Source: Candidatus Hamiltonella defensa 5AT (Acyrthosiphon pisum) (lineage in GTDB: Bacteria > Pseudomonadota > Gammaproteobacteria > Enterobacterales > Enterobacteriaceae). From it: 64,000 nucleotides of DNA. This document shows, one piece after another, positions 27,762 to 35,506 of the stretch. Both the position numbers and the translations under genes were made by a program. The notes beneath the pieces were generated by a model. It did no database searches. It had not been told where the DNA came from and saw only the letters and a program-made list of their open reading frames with translations. Location: the NCBI RefSeq assembly GCF_000021705.1, contig NC_012751.1:1476006-1540005 (forward strand), written 5' to 3'. Each line of letters opens with the position of its first letter. The first letter of the stretch is position 1.

Positions 27762-28565
27762 TTATGCCGCTGCAATCCCGTTCATCATCACACCTAATAA
27801 CCTAGGAAATTGGCCATCATAGAAATGGGGTTGCGTTTGACGGGGATGGTTTGGGTCAGTAAGATTTTTACCAAACTGTAATCCCTTTTCCGTCAGTGAC
27901 CAGAATAGTTTTTCCTTGTCAGGATGTTTGTTACTTGGACGTGATTTACGCTCAACAATACCTAATAATTGCAGACGCTTAAAGCCAGATGGTGGACTGT
28001 AAGGTTTGCCATGTAATTGTAGAAGTTCGGTAAAAGAGTGCGTTACTTCGCTTGAACCTGTTAAACTCCCTTCTGGTGTATCAACAGCGTAATCAGGTAG
28101 TATATCCGGTATCCCAAGGGAAGATTGCAGTTTTTTCATAGCCCCCAACATAGCAGAAGGTGCTATTCGTAGTTCCTGTTTGTAAAAAGCGATCATTGCT
28201 AAGCCAGCTTGTACTTTTTCGACAAGTACGCCGTTATTGCTTTTTACCGAATCCCTAAACCGCTCGTAGACCTGAACTTCAAAATAGGGGTCTATCCATG
28301 CTGCATAGCGGATGGCGATAATTTCAACTGCCCAGCTGCCAGATTCAAGGCCACCTTTGATGATATTGACCGAAGCACTCTGCGATGCTTCGCTTACTTT
28401 TTGTACAAAAGCGCTGATACCCTCGCTTCTGAGAAACACAGAAGGCCGTTGCGATTCTGTTGCTTTACCCTGAGCAACTGCTGCCCGGTGCAAATCATTC
28501 AGACAATAAAGCCCGAAAGCGTCTTGGCGTACAATGGTATTTTCGATAACGACTAATTTAGACAT
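27762..28565 (-). CDS. KilA-N domain regulatory protein
   Basis: A 267-residue protein whose first ~110 residues form a KilA-N domain: VRQDAFGLYCLNDLHRAAV, then IKGGLESGSWAVEIIAIRYAAWIDPYFEVQVYERF in two adjoining parts. The C-terminal half (RLQLLGIVERKSRPSNKHPDKEKLFWSLTEKG) looks like a winged helix. KilA-N proteins are common phage regulators, often linked to immunity. It is first of the KilA-N, BRO-N, Rha series and is followed by a terminator. Confidence 0.78.
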   Translation of the reverse strand: MSKLVVIENTIVRQDAFGLYCLNDLHRAAVAQGKATESQRPSVFLRSEGISAFVQKVSEASQSASVNIIKGGLESGSWAVEIIAIRYAAWIDPYFEVQVYERFRDSVKSNNGVLVEKVQAGLAMIAFYKQELRIAPSAMLGAMKKLQSSLGIPDILPDYAVDTPEGSLTGSSEVTHSFTELLQLHGKPYSPPSGFKRLQLLGIVERKSRPSNKHPDKEKLFWSLTEKGLQFGKNLTDPNHPRQTQPHFYDGQFPRLLGVMMNGIAAA

Positions 28566-28606
28566 AAAAATATTTCTCCGTAATTAAACGAATCAAGGTA
28601 TTAATG

Positions 28607-28672
28607 TGAAAGATTTTGCAGATGGAACCCTAAACCCCGTTATACTTACCTAAACACGGGAGGATTTTTCGT
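28607..28672 (+). promoter_or_regulatory. Promoter of first DUF1640 gene, duplicated sequence
   Basis: A near-identical block precedes both DUF1640 genes. It contains TTGCAG, an 18-19 base spacer and the -10 hexamer TATACT, then GGGAGGA as ribosome site before the ATG. Both copies point rightward, against the leftward operon. The second copy is 32850-32912 and has one C fewer in the spacer. Confidence 0.6.
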
Positions 28673-29032
28673 ATGGGTCAGGTTGCATTTGATACACAAG
28701 AATTTGTTGAAACATTAGAGAATGCAGGCTTGCCAAAAGAGCAGGCAAAAGCAATTTCTATTGCTGTACGTAAGTCACATGAGGTTGCTGACGTAGCAAC
28801 CAAAAGAGATTTAGAAGATGTACGTAAAGACTTATCTTCTGAAATAACACTAGTTCGCAAAGATGTTGAAGCGTTAACTAATAGTCTTTTAATAAAACTA
28901 AGCGGTGTCATGTTAGCTATCGTTGGTGCAGCGGCAACGATCGTAACTTTAATTATAAAACGGGTTAAAAGGCACCCTACAACTCATAAGGTGGTAAGAT
29001 ACTGCTTAGATCCTGACTGTCCAGTACGATAA
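28673..29032 (+). CDS. DUF1640-like coiled-coil membrane protein, copy 1
   Basis: A 119-residue protein: N-terminal GQVAFDTQEFVETLENAGLP, a conserved block KSHEVADVATKRDLEDVRKDL, a coiled-coil stretch, and one membrane helix near residues 78-98 (SGVMLAIVGAAATIVTLII). This matches the DUF1640 plan. It is read against the surrounding leftward operon from its own promoter, the layout of a moron gene. The second copy at 32913-33278 shares promoter, start and central block but differs in the tail. Function unknown. Its last 56 bases overlap the end of the VRR-NUC gene on the other strand. Confidence 0.75.
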   Translation: MGQVAFDTQEFVETLENAGLPKEQAKAISIAVRKSHEVADVATKRDLEDVRKDLSSEITLVRKDVEALTNSLLIKLSGVMLAIVGAAATIVTLIIKRVKRHPTTHKVVRYCLDPDCPVR

Positions 29033-29261
29033 CCTGATGGCCCAGGGCAAAAAGCCGTGCGTGTTCGCGTAATTGGTAAGGGGTAGGTTTTTCGCCCGGT
29101 GCTTTACACTCCACAAAAATAATCTTGCCATTGGGCAGGGCAACTAATCGGTCAGGCACGCCTCGTCGTCCGGGTGAAACGAATTTATAGGCAATACCGC
29201 CGATTTTTTGCACTTCACGCACCAGGTGTTTTTCAATGCTGTCTTCCCTAATTAACCGCAT
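28977..29261 (-). CDS. VRR-NUC domain nuclease
   Basis: A 94-residue stand-alone VRR-NUC protein, the small phage form of this PD-(D/E)xK nuclease fold. Core residues are Pro36-Asp37 in RRGVPDRLV and Glu51-x-Lys53 in IIFVECKAPGEKPTPYQ. These enzymes are seen beside phage polymerases and helicases and may cut branched DNA. Its start overlaps the end of the ANR-like frame (ATGCGGTTAA), implying coupled translation. Confidence 0.85.
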   Translation of the reverse strand: MRLIREDSIEKHLVREVQKIGGIAYKFVSPGRRGVPDRLVALPNGKIIFVECKAPGEKPTPYQLREHARLFALGHQVIVLDSQDLSSILPPYEL

Positions 29262-29469
29262 GGATACATCCTTTTTATGTTTTCCCGTTTAATTTGCATC
29301 AGGCAAAAATCGACGCGGTTCTCACTCCAGATACGATTATTGCGATTGCGCGCCAGCCGATTTGCCTGTGACCATGCGCGCGCGGCTTCATGGTATTGAC
29401 CGGATTGTTCAAGGTGAAATCCTGTGCCGCCTTAAAATAAAGTGGGCTGTCGTTTTTTCTAAAGGCCAT
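29252..29469 (-). pseudogene. ANR-family small protein, apparently frameshifted
   Basis: The frame from ATG 29469 gives MAFRKNDSPLYFKAAQDF, then the homology continues in another frame as HLEQSGQYHEAARAWSQAN, RLARNRNNRIWSENRVDFC, LMQIKREN to a stop at 29252. The joined text has the ANR pattern (AA...LE..G.Y.EAA..W..A...A.N..N..W.E.R.DFC). One base must be added or removed near GGATTTCACC (about 29413). It may be a broken gene, a programmed frameshift or a sequence error. It lies between the polymerase and VRR-NUC genes in the leftward operon. Confidence 0.5.
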
Positions 29470-29495
29470 GATGTTTATTTTATCCTGTGTGTTAT

Positions 29496-32477
29496 TTATT
29501 CCTTTCGGTAGCGATAAGTCTCAAACCCGTTGGCGCTAAGCGGTAAATCCCAAGCCCAGTCCGAATTAAAACTTAAGAGTTTGCTTAATCCCTCGGCTGA
29601 AAATTGGGGTGTATCGGGTGCTTCGCTGATAATTTCATCATGGACGGTTAGGACAATCTCATAACCTGCCTTTTCAATAGGCGGCATGTTATATGCCAAG
29701 ACATCGCGTGCGGCGGCCTGACAGATATTTTCGCAATTATGAACAATTAAGGGCCCATCGGGTGTTGCTATTACAAAACGGTTGCGAGGCCCGCAATTGA
29801 TCAGGTCGTAAACTTCCGCGATATGTTTGGGTGCTCCACTAGTTGTACTGGACTTACCCTTTTTACCAGGCGATAGTAAAGCGTGCTTGGAGCAATCCCT
29901 GTTAGGCGAGCTAATTCCTGTATATTCATTGTGCCGAGGAGAGTTTGCACGTATCGTGCTCGTCGAGTATTTTGAGCTTGTTGACGCGACGTAGCCCAGT
30001 GGCAGTTTTTGGGGCGGTAACCTGCATTGTTGTTGATGCGATCTAAAGATAAGCCGGGTTGGTATGTCTTGCCCATGTCTACCCAGAAATTGCTGAAACT
30101 TTTTTGCCAACGTTTGCAAACCGTTATTCCCCGACCACCATAATTTGACCATGCTTTGTGGGAAGGGCGAGTACATCTGGCTAACATGCTGCTCCATACA
30201 GCAAAAGCGGGGTGTTTTGACATTCCGTGCTTTTGGTTTTTGCATGATATTGTTTGTGCCTTTCGGCATCCGCAGGAGGCAGCTATACCTTGTTTTCTTT
30301 GTTTTTGTAATTCGGTTGCTGCTATGATTATTTCGTGTCCACAGGTGCAACGTGCTTTCCAGATTGATTTCTTTCCGTCTGAACCGTGGTAGTTCATAGC
30401 CGTCAGGTAGCCGACACGAAGACCTGTTATATCTTTTGCTCTGTGATGCACTTTTCCAACCCTTTTCCGTCAATACTTGGTGATCAGCGGTCATCCCAAC
30501 TCCGTAAGCCTGAATAACTTCTTGATTACCATTAAAAACACTGCCATCTGTGCGTACCCATTCGATACCATCCCATACATAAGCATCTTGTGAAACGATT
30601 TCTATAGGCATCCAACCCGTTATAGTCAACACAAGTGTTCCTTTGGCGAGACATGATTTCCCCCCGTAGGTTTTTAGCCTTTCCCATTTACGACTATAGG
30701 GGTTAGTCCCCATATAGGTGATTTGTCCATTCTCTATTCGCGCAGAAGGGTAACAAAGACTCCGCCCTGATGGTAGACAAATCCTGAGCCAGCCTTTATC
30801 GCGCCGGACGCTAAGTTTACGGCACTTAAACGCTATCCCCGGTGACTGAATCGCTTGTTTTACGGCGTCTTCAATGTCGTACCAGAATGATACGGTTTGT
30901 GGATGGGCATTGCGCCACATACGCTTAAGGGAATCGCAGTTAACAAAGATTTTTTCGCTGAGGCCATAAGTTTTATCTGTTTCAACGGATTTTTGATACC
31001 AGCTTGTTGCCTCTCGTTTAACGCCAGGCGGTATATGAGGTAATGCGGCTTCCGCCAGTTCATCTAAATCCAGACCGTAGGCGAGGGCGAATGTCAGAAA
31101 TGCCGCAACGCCTCCACCATAGCCTAAGCCGAGTTCCATCACCTTACCGATTTGCCGTTGGTCTTTGGTGACGTCCTCAGGTAAAAGATTAAACGCGCGC
31201 GCATAGGCGAGTTTATAGAGGTCATCGCCTTTGCCGTTATCAAACTCGCTAAAAGCCTTGACTTTCCAGTTTTCCCCCGCCAGCCATGCCAGCATGCGGC
31301 CTTCGATATTCGACAAATCCGAGATAACCAGCTTTTTACCCGGTGGTGCAATAATACACCCTCTTAGCGCGGAACTGGTCAGTTGCATAATGTCATCACA
31401 AATCAGCTCGGCGCAACCGGCTTTTAAGGCTTCAATCCCGTTATCAATGGTGTTTGGGTCAAGCGTGGGTCTGGGGAGATTATCTGGTTGAAAAACACGC
31501 CCCGCCCAGCGTCCGGTGCGTGAGGCGCCACAAAATTGCTTAGTTCCTCTAAGTCGTCCATCTGCACTCACCGATTTTAACAGCGCTTTATATTTACTGG
31601 TGCTGGTTGTACAGGATTGCAGACGGACTGACAGCAGTTCGCGTAAATCCGGTGGGATATCAGGGTCATTAATGCGGCGCTGTAGCGTACTGGCCTGCAT
31701 ATCTGGTAACGTGATGCCAAATGCAGAAGCGATATGTTGTAGCAGAGCATCGCGTTGGGTTGCGTTTTGTACGGCATTATCCGTTAATTGCTGGGTAACA
31801 GTTGATAGCCGCTTTTGCTCGTTTTCAACGGCGGTCAAGGCGCTTTTGGCCAACTCAACGTCCATACACATCCCACGGCGATTAATTTTTTGGTCTAGCT
31901 GCCATAGTTCGGTTTCATCAACATTCATATTCCAGTTGGGTAAATGTTGATAAATTTCCCGCATGGCTAAAATATCAGAGCCTGCGTAATCCTTAAAACG
32001 TTGCCATTCCTCTGCATGGGTTAACGCCGTAGCGCGTTGTATTTTGCTATTTTTAGGGCGGGGTTTGCACAATAAAGAGATAAGGGCTTTACCCTCTTTA
32101 TCTTTGGCTTTATCGCTATTGACGTTGAAGATATCGCAAAGCAAGCCAAGCGCACCGGGTAGCCCATGTGCTAGTGCTTGCACCAGCGTATCGTGAACAC
32201 GGGATAAGGGTAAGTCGATATTTAACACTCGTTTTAAAATGACCGTATCGAACATACCGCCATTATGCCAGACGGTTAAGATTTCTGAGTCATCAAAATA
32301 GGCTTTTAAATCTGCGGGCATTGTTTTATCTTGCGTCACATCCCACACCTTGACAGGAGCATGATTGTACGCATACGCAAAAAGTAATATTTCTGCATTT
32401 TCAGCGTAGCGATGAGTGCCACAATTAATGGGGATATCGCTGTAGGTTTCTAAATCGCAAAATAGTAAATTTTGCAT
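29496..32477 (-). CDS. Phage family A DNA polymerase, interrupted by an intein
   Basis: A 993-residue precursor. The host protein has an N-terminal 3'-5' exonuclease (LLFCDLETYSD) and a polymerase domain with motif A ISDLSNIEGRM, motif B RQIGKVMELGLGYGGG and motif C LTVHDEI. Residues 609-914 are an intein; removal joins GGKS to CENICQAAARD, the conserved helix before motif C, giving about 687 residues. It is the replication polymerase of the phage. The polymerase shares its first codons (MQNL) and leader with two neighbouring genes. Intein-bearing polymerases are known from APSE phages. Confidence 0.93.
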   Translation of the reverse strand: MQNLLFCDLETYSDIPINCGTHRYAENAEILLFAYAYNHAPVKVWDVTQDKTMPADLKAYFDDSEILTVWHNGGMFDTVILKRVLNIDLPLSRVHDTLVQALAHGLPGALGLLCDIFNVNSDKAKDKEGKALISLLCKPRPKNSKIQRATALTHAEEWQRFKDYAGSDILAMREIYQHLPNWNMNVDETELWQLDQKINRRGMCMDVELAKSALTAVENEQKRLSTVTQQLTDNAVQNATQRDALLQHIASAFGITLPDMQASTLQRRINDPDIPPDLRELLSVRLQSCTTSTSKYKALLKSVSADGRLRGTKQFCGASRTGRWAGRVFQPDNLPRPTLDPNTIDNGIEALKAGCAELICDDIMQLTSSALRGCIIAPPGKKLVISDLSNIEGRMLAWLAGENWKVKAFSEFDNGKGDDLYKLAYARAFNLLPEDVTKDQRQIGKVMELGLGYGGGVAAFLTFALAYGLDLDELAEAALPHIPPGVKREATSWYQKSVETDKTYGLSEKIFVNCDSLKRMWRNAHPQTVSFWYDIEDAVKQAIQSPGIAFKCRKLSVRRDKGWLRICLPSGRSLCYPSARIENGQITYMGTNPYSRKWERLKTYGGKSCLAKGTLVLTITGWMPIEIVSQDAYVWDGIEWVRTDGSVFNGNQEVIQAYGVGMTADHQVLTEKGWKSASQSKRYNRSSCRLPDGYELPRFRRKEINLESTLHLWTRNNHSSNRITKTKKTRYSCLLRMPKGTNNIMQKPKARNVKTPRFCCMEQHVSQMYSPFPQSMVKLWWSGNNGLQTLAKKFQQFLGRHGQDIPTRLIFRSHQQQCRLPPQKLPLGYVASTSSKYSTSTIRANSPRHNEYTGISSPNRDCSKHALLSPGKKGKSSTTSGAPKHIAEVYDLINCGPRNRFVIATPDGPLIVHNCENICQAAARDVLAYNMPPIEKAGYEIVLTVHDEIISEAPDTPQFSAEGLSKLLSFNSDWAWDLPLSANGFETYRYRKE
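29736..30653 (-). mobile_element. Intein in the DNA polymerase with an out-of-frame endonuclease insert
   Basis: 306 codons from Cys (30651-30653) to Asn (29736-29738), followed by Cys as the +1 residue. Block A is CLAKGTLVLTITGWMPIEI, block B is GMTADHQVL with the T-x-x-H pair, and blocks F and G are VYDLINCGPRNRFVI and GPLIVHN. The splicing parts are only about 67 N-terminal and 28 C-terminal residues. The roughly 205 residues between them are Ser/Lys/Arg-rich and look like an off-frame reading of the HNH gene that overlaps them (29801-30451). Confidence 0.9.
29801..30451 (-). CDS. HNH homing endonuclease encoded in another frame inside the intein
   Basis: A 216-residue protein read in a different frame from the polymerase-intein precursor. 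It has cysteine pairs CTCGH and SCGCR near the N-terminus, the block WSNYGGRGITVCKRWQKSF, then LSLDRINNNAGYRPKNCHWAT and QQAQN, the classic HNH core, and a C-terminal helix-turn-helix (LARLTGIAPSTLYYRL). It would start at GTG 30451 with AAGGG upstream. The motifs are far too good for a shadow frame. It probably cuts the intein-free polymerase allele and so spreads the intein. Confidence 0.85.
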   Translation of the reverse strand: MHHRAKDITGLRVGYLTAMNYHGSDGKKSIWKARCTCGHEIIIAATELQKQRKQGIAASCGCRKAQTISCKNQKHGMSKHPAFAVWSSMLARCTRPSHKAWSNYGGRGITVCKRWQKSFSNFWVDMGKTYQPGLSLDRINNNAGYRPKNCHWATSRQQAQNTRRARYVQTLLGTMNIQELARLTGIAPSTLYYRLVKRVSPVQLVEHPNISRKFTT

Positions 32478-32489
32478 AATCCATCCTTA

Positions 32490-32822
32490 TCAGGCCGTAA
32501 CAGAAAAACGCCCCATTTTAGGGTGATACCACTGACTGCCGCGTTTCTCAGCCCTAAGCATCATTTTATCCAGTGCATTTTTAAAGGCTTCTTCATCAAC
32601 CACTGACATTTGGGTAATTGGGCCACCGGGTACAACATGAGGCACTTTTTTATAAGGTATATTCCACGCCATCACTAACTGGCGACATTTCGCATCACTC
32701 AAACCATTTCTTCTGAGACCTGTATCTTTTCGTGTTTCATTGACCATGACCAGTAATTGTTGTGAGTCGATCGTTTCTCCGCCGGATAGGGTGATATTTT
32801 GTGCATTCATTAAATTTTGCAT
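32490..32822 (-). CDS. Hypothetical phage protein, 110 aa
   Basis: I do not recognise the family. The product begins MQNLMNAQNITLSGGETID and contains QQLLVMVNETRKDTGLRRNGLSDAKCRQLVMAW and KRGSQWYHPKMGRFSV in separate segments. A DNA-binding role is conceivable from the basic content. Start chosen at ATG 32822 because GAGGA precedes it by eight bases; the longer frame uses a TTG inside the same site. It lies 12 bases upstream of the polymerase gene and shares its leader with the Rha-type gene at 26618. Confidence 0.65.
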   Translation of the reverse strand: MQNLMNAQNITLSGGETIDSQQLLVMVNETRKDTGLRRNGLSDAKCRQLVMAWNIPYKKVPHVVPGGPITQMSVVDEEAFKNALDKMMLRAEKRGSQWYHPKMGRFSVTA

Positions 32823-32849
32823 GTGAAAATTCCTCAATAATGAAATTGA

Positions 32850-32912
32850 TGAAAGATTTTGCAGATGGAACCCTAAACCCGTTATACTTACCTAAACACG
32901 GGAGGATTAATT
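32850..32912 (+). promoter_or_regulatory. Promoter of second DUF1640 gene
   Basis: Second copy of the block at 28607: TTGCAG, spacer of 18, TATACT, then GGGAGGA before the ATG. It diverges from the leader of the 32490-32822 gene. Confidence 0.6.
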
Positions 32913-33278
32913 ATGGGTCAGGTTGCATTTGATGCACTACAAGCATCGGAAGAACTAGAAAGTGCTGGTATTTCTAGAGAAAAGGCTAGAGCTATCTCAC
33001 TGGTAGTACGCAAATCGCATGAGGTTGCTGATGTAGCGACAAAACGTGATTTAGAAGATGTCCGTAAAGATTTAACTACTCAAATATCTGATGTCCGTAA
33101 AGATTTATCGGCTGAAATAACCAATGTCCGTAAAGATATGGAAATAACCCGCAAAGACCTGCAACTTGAGATGTCAGGTATTCGCGCTGAGCAAAAGTTA
33201 ATACGCTGGATGTTAGGCGCTGGTATTTTGGGTATCCTTTCTCTGGTGGTAAAAGCCTTTTTGATGCCTGCGCTATAA
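32913..33278 (+). CDS. DUF1640-like coiled-coil membrane protein, copy 2
   Basis: A 121-residue paralogue of the gene at 28673. It keeps MGQVAFD, VVRKSHEVADVATKRDLED and the VRKDL heptad-like repeats, here four in a row (DVRKDLT, DVRKDLS, NVRKDME, ITRKDLQ), which extend the coiled coil. A single membrane helix (MLGAGILGILSLVVKAFL) ends the protein. Same promoter, same orientation against the operon. It is followed after seven bases by the tRNA-like gene. Function unknown. Confidence 0.75.
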   Translation: MGQVAFDALQASEELESAGISREKARAISLVVRKSHEVADVATKRDLEDVRKDLTTQISDVRKDLSAEITNVRKDMEITRKDLQLEMSGIRAEQKLIRWMLGAGILGILSLVVKAFLMPAL

Positions 33279-33285
33279 TGATATT

Positions 33286-33360
33286 GGGCTGTTAGCTTAA
33301 CGATAGAGCTGAGGGCTTTTAGCCCATCGCTTGCGGGTTTGAGTCCTGCACAGCCCGCCA
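33286..33360 (+). tRNA. tRNA-Lys(TTT)-like gene, atypical
   Basis: A 75-base cloverleaf can be drawn: acceptor GGGCTGT pairs perfectly with ACAGCCC, with discriminator G and encoded CCA; D stem GCTT/GAGC; T stem GCGGG/CCTGC. The anticodon loop CTTTTAG gives TTT. Departures are a D loop without GG, T in place of the invariant C of the T loop, and two mismatches in the anticodon stem. TATAAT lies six bases before the first base. It may be a degenerate or unusual phage tRNA. Confidence 0.5.
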
Positions 33361-33569
33361 ACTCCCCGATGGCTTTTAGCCAATAGATTATTCTCTTTTC
33401 TTAGGTACTTGTTTTCTTCTACCAGTAGTCGAATCATATTGATTAATGTTTTGGTTTCCTCATCGGCATAACCCTGTTGTTCCAGGTTAAGCAAATATTG
33501 GCTGTTATTACTGGGGTTAGTGAGCACAATCGTTTCACCAATATACCGATGCGGGTTATCTAATTTCAT
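33297..33569 (-). CDS. Hypothetical small phage protein
   Basis: 90 residues, unrecognised. The first two thirds look genuine (HRYIGETIVLTNPSNNSQYL, then a heptad-like LINMIRLLVEENKYLRKENN that suggests a coiled coil). The last ~25 residues are read through the complement of the tRNA-like gene and are rich in Arg, Gly and Ser, so the ancestral end was probably earlier. AGGAGG precedes the start. It lies in the leftward operon between DUF2815 and the 110-aa gene. Confidence 0.55.
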   Translation of the reverse strand: MKLDNPHRYIGETIVLTNPSNNSQYLLNLEQQGYADEETKTLINMIRLLVEENKYLRKENNLLAKSHRGVGGLCRTQTRKRWAKSPQLYR

Positions 33570-33609
33570 TTTAAGCCTCCTCGAGTGACTAACTGCCTGA
33601 TTATTTAAC

Positions 33610-33640
33610 CACTTAAGGCGGCAGTGGTTCCCGGGTGTTA
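33610..33640 (-). repeat. Hairpin repeat, copy 1
   Basis: ACCACT...AGTGGT stem around GCCGCCTTA, followed by GGGTGTTA. A near-copy stands at 36612-36643. Both lie just upstream of short leftward genes, so a role in leader RNA processing or attenuation is possible. Confidence 0.5.
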
Positions 33641-34192
33641 GCTGGCCAATAATTCTTCTTCCTCAGCCATGCTCAGGTCGTCAAACTCTTCAACGGAAGC
33701 CACACCTCCCCCTGTAAAAGCATCACCATCACGAAAAAATTGAACACCTCTTAATGAGGCTGAAACCCCTTTACCATTGTTGTCATAGCCGTAAAACTCA
33801 ATGGTGGCGTTCACGTAGCAGCCAGAGTAGGGACGACCATCCTGTGCGGTTAACGGGGAGGTGTTACGGTCAATGACTAATGGGCGGGATTTGTTACTGG
33901 CGCTGAGGTACAGGTTTCCGGCGTAACCGTCGTACTCTTTACTATCCCCATCGCGTAAGCAAAAACGGTTAGGATTATTACAAATGCTGTTATAGATTTT
34001 TTCGATATCCTTGTTGCCCCATTTTTCGCCAATCACGTGTTTGATACCGGCTTTGATTTCCTCAATCAGGTCCGTACGACTTTTTGGGATAAGAAAATTG
34101 GCGCGGTATTTGAACGCCCCTTGACCACTGACTTGCGTAGGTTCAAATAACTCAGGAAAAGCCAGACGTACGTTGTTTAATTTGATTTTCAT
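33638..34192 (-). CDS. DUF2815 protein, probable phage ssDNA-binding protein
   Basis: 184 residues starting MKIKLNNVRLAFPELFEP, the DUF2815 opening; further family text is FKYRANFLIPKSRTDL and LYLSASNKSRPLVIDRN. The acidic tail (EEFDDLSMAEEEELL) is typical of single-stranded DNA-binding proteins such as T7 gp2.5, which is the accepted relation of this family. It lies 15 bases downstream of the DUF2800 gene in the same operon; the two families occur together in many phages. Confidence 0.85.
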   Translation of the reverse strand: MKIKLNNVRLAFPELFEPTQVSGQGAFKYRANFLIPKSRTDLIEEIKAGIKHVIGEKWGNKDIEKIYNSICNNPNRFCLRDGDSKEYDGYAGNLYLSASNKSRPLVIDRNTSPLTAQDGRPYSGCYVNATIEFYGYDNNGKGVSASLRGVQFFRDGDAFTGGGVASVEEFDDLSMAEEEELLAS

Positions 34193-34207
34193 AAAGTTAC
34201 CTTTTGA

Positions 34208-35506
34208 TTAAATGGATTTATCAACGAGTGCCGCTTCGGTCACATCGTCAAAGTCGTTTAAGGGGGTAGTAATAATGGCAGGTCTTGGGTCCGATTCCGG
34301 TGCGATAACGGGTTTACCATCTGCTCGCTCAATAAGCGCTTCCAGTTTTGCCCATCGATGTGGTTTGTCTTTTTTAAGCAGTTTCTCAGCCTGGGGTGGG
34401 CTGATAATTTTCTTGTGGTAGATTTGCTCCTGTTTAAGTTTGGCGCCTTTTAACAGTGTTTCGGCTTCACGTTCATCACCCCAGGTGCGATTACCCTGTT
34501 TGCCGGTAACCAGTTTAAAGCCAGGTACCGATTGCCCCGTATGTAATGCCTCGGCGACCCGATTTCGCAGGGCTTTACAAAAACTCTCTATCAAATCGAC
34601 ATGCGGGTAGAGTTTTGCCATTTGTTCAGGGGTTAGTAGCGTAATGCGTTTTGGTGCATCGCTTAATTGTGATGCCAGCGGTTGGGTTAAATCGACAAAA
34701 TCGCCTTTGACTTCATTATGGACGAATTGCGCCTGTGCAAAACACAATCCACCTTTTGCTTTACAAAACAGGCATTGTTTAGCCCCCGGTGAAAAGGCAC
34801 TATCCGGTAGGGCATCGAGACCACTGAGCTCGGCAAGGGTTGCCATCTTCATGGCTTTTTGCGCGCCTGATTTAGCCTGTTCGCCAAAGTCTTTTAATTC
34901 GTCAACTGACAGTGCCCATTCAGACAGATGGTTAAGTCTGGGCTGATGAATAAAAAGACGAACCGTTTTAAAATCATAAACAAGGTCAAACTGTTGTAAA
35001 GCGCCCAGCGCATAAAGCATGAGCTGCTCATTTTTCTGGGCATCCACTTTAACGCCTTTACCATATTTTAGGTCATGAATTTGTAGTTCATCACTACTTA
35101 CGATAATCGCATCTGCGGTGCCAAACGAATTATCTACGCCAATGACCGCTGAAAAGTCCACCCGTTCTTCAACCTGTAACATTTTCCCGTTCGCCAGTTG
35201 CCAGACGGTATCGATATAGGTTTGGACGTGCTCAATCATCTCTTCATCCACTTGGGGTGAGTTGGCTTTTAGCAGCGGATACGTGCCGATATACTCTTTC
35301 GCATCAAAACCGTATGTTTGTCTACAACCTTCGCTATAAAGATTCTGGCGCCTTTTTAAGATACTTTCCGCTAACGCATGCGCCGCGCTGCCTTCTTCAG
35401 CAAACGGCGATGTTTTATCGGGTAAGGTGGCTTCTAATGCGGCACTGCCAGGGCATTTAAGCCATCTATGCGCTGAGGAGGGGGCAAGTTTTGCATGTTC
35501 AGCCAT
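34208..35506 (-). CDS. DUF2800 protein, probable Cas4/RecB-type phage nuclease
   Basis: 432 residues. It opens MAEHAKLAPSSAHRWLKCPG, the DUF2800 hallmark, and has EEGSAAHALAE, then GTADAIIVSSDELQIHDLKYGKG, where Asp and Asp-x-Lys fit a PD-(D/E)xK nuclease, and a cysteine cluster CLFCKAKGGLCFA that could bind an iron-sulphur centre as in Cas4. The ATG at 35506 follows AGAGGG and overlaps the previous gene by eight bases, so translation is coupled. Likely works with DUF2815 in phage recombination. Confidence 0.85.
   Translation of the reverse strand: MAEHAKLAPSSAHRWLKCPGSAALEATLPDKTSPFAEEGSAAHALAESILKRRQNLYSEGCRQTYGFDAKEYIGTYPLLKANSPQVDEEMIEHVQTYIDTVWQLANGKMLQVEERVDFSAVIGVDNSFGTADAIIVSSDELQIHDLKYGKGVKVDAQKNEQLMLYALGALQQFDLVYDFKTVRLFIHQPRLNHLSEWALSVDELKDFGEQAKSGAQKAMKMATLAELSGLDALPDSAFSPGAKQCLFCKAKGGLCFAQAQFVHNEVKGDFVDLTQPLASQLSDAPKRITLLTPEQMAKLYPHVDLIESFCKALRNRVAEALHTGQSVPGFKLVTGKQGNRTWGDEREAETLLKGAKLKQEQIYHKKIISPPQAEKLLKKDKPHRWAKLEALIERADGKPVIAPESDPRPAIITTPLNDFDDVTEAALVDKSI

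Noticed and set aside
31516..31950. 144-codon frame antisense to the polymerase exonuclease/polymerase region
   Set aside because: Composition is that of a shadow frame and the polymerase on the other strand is certain.
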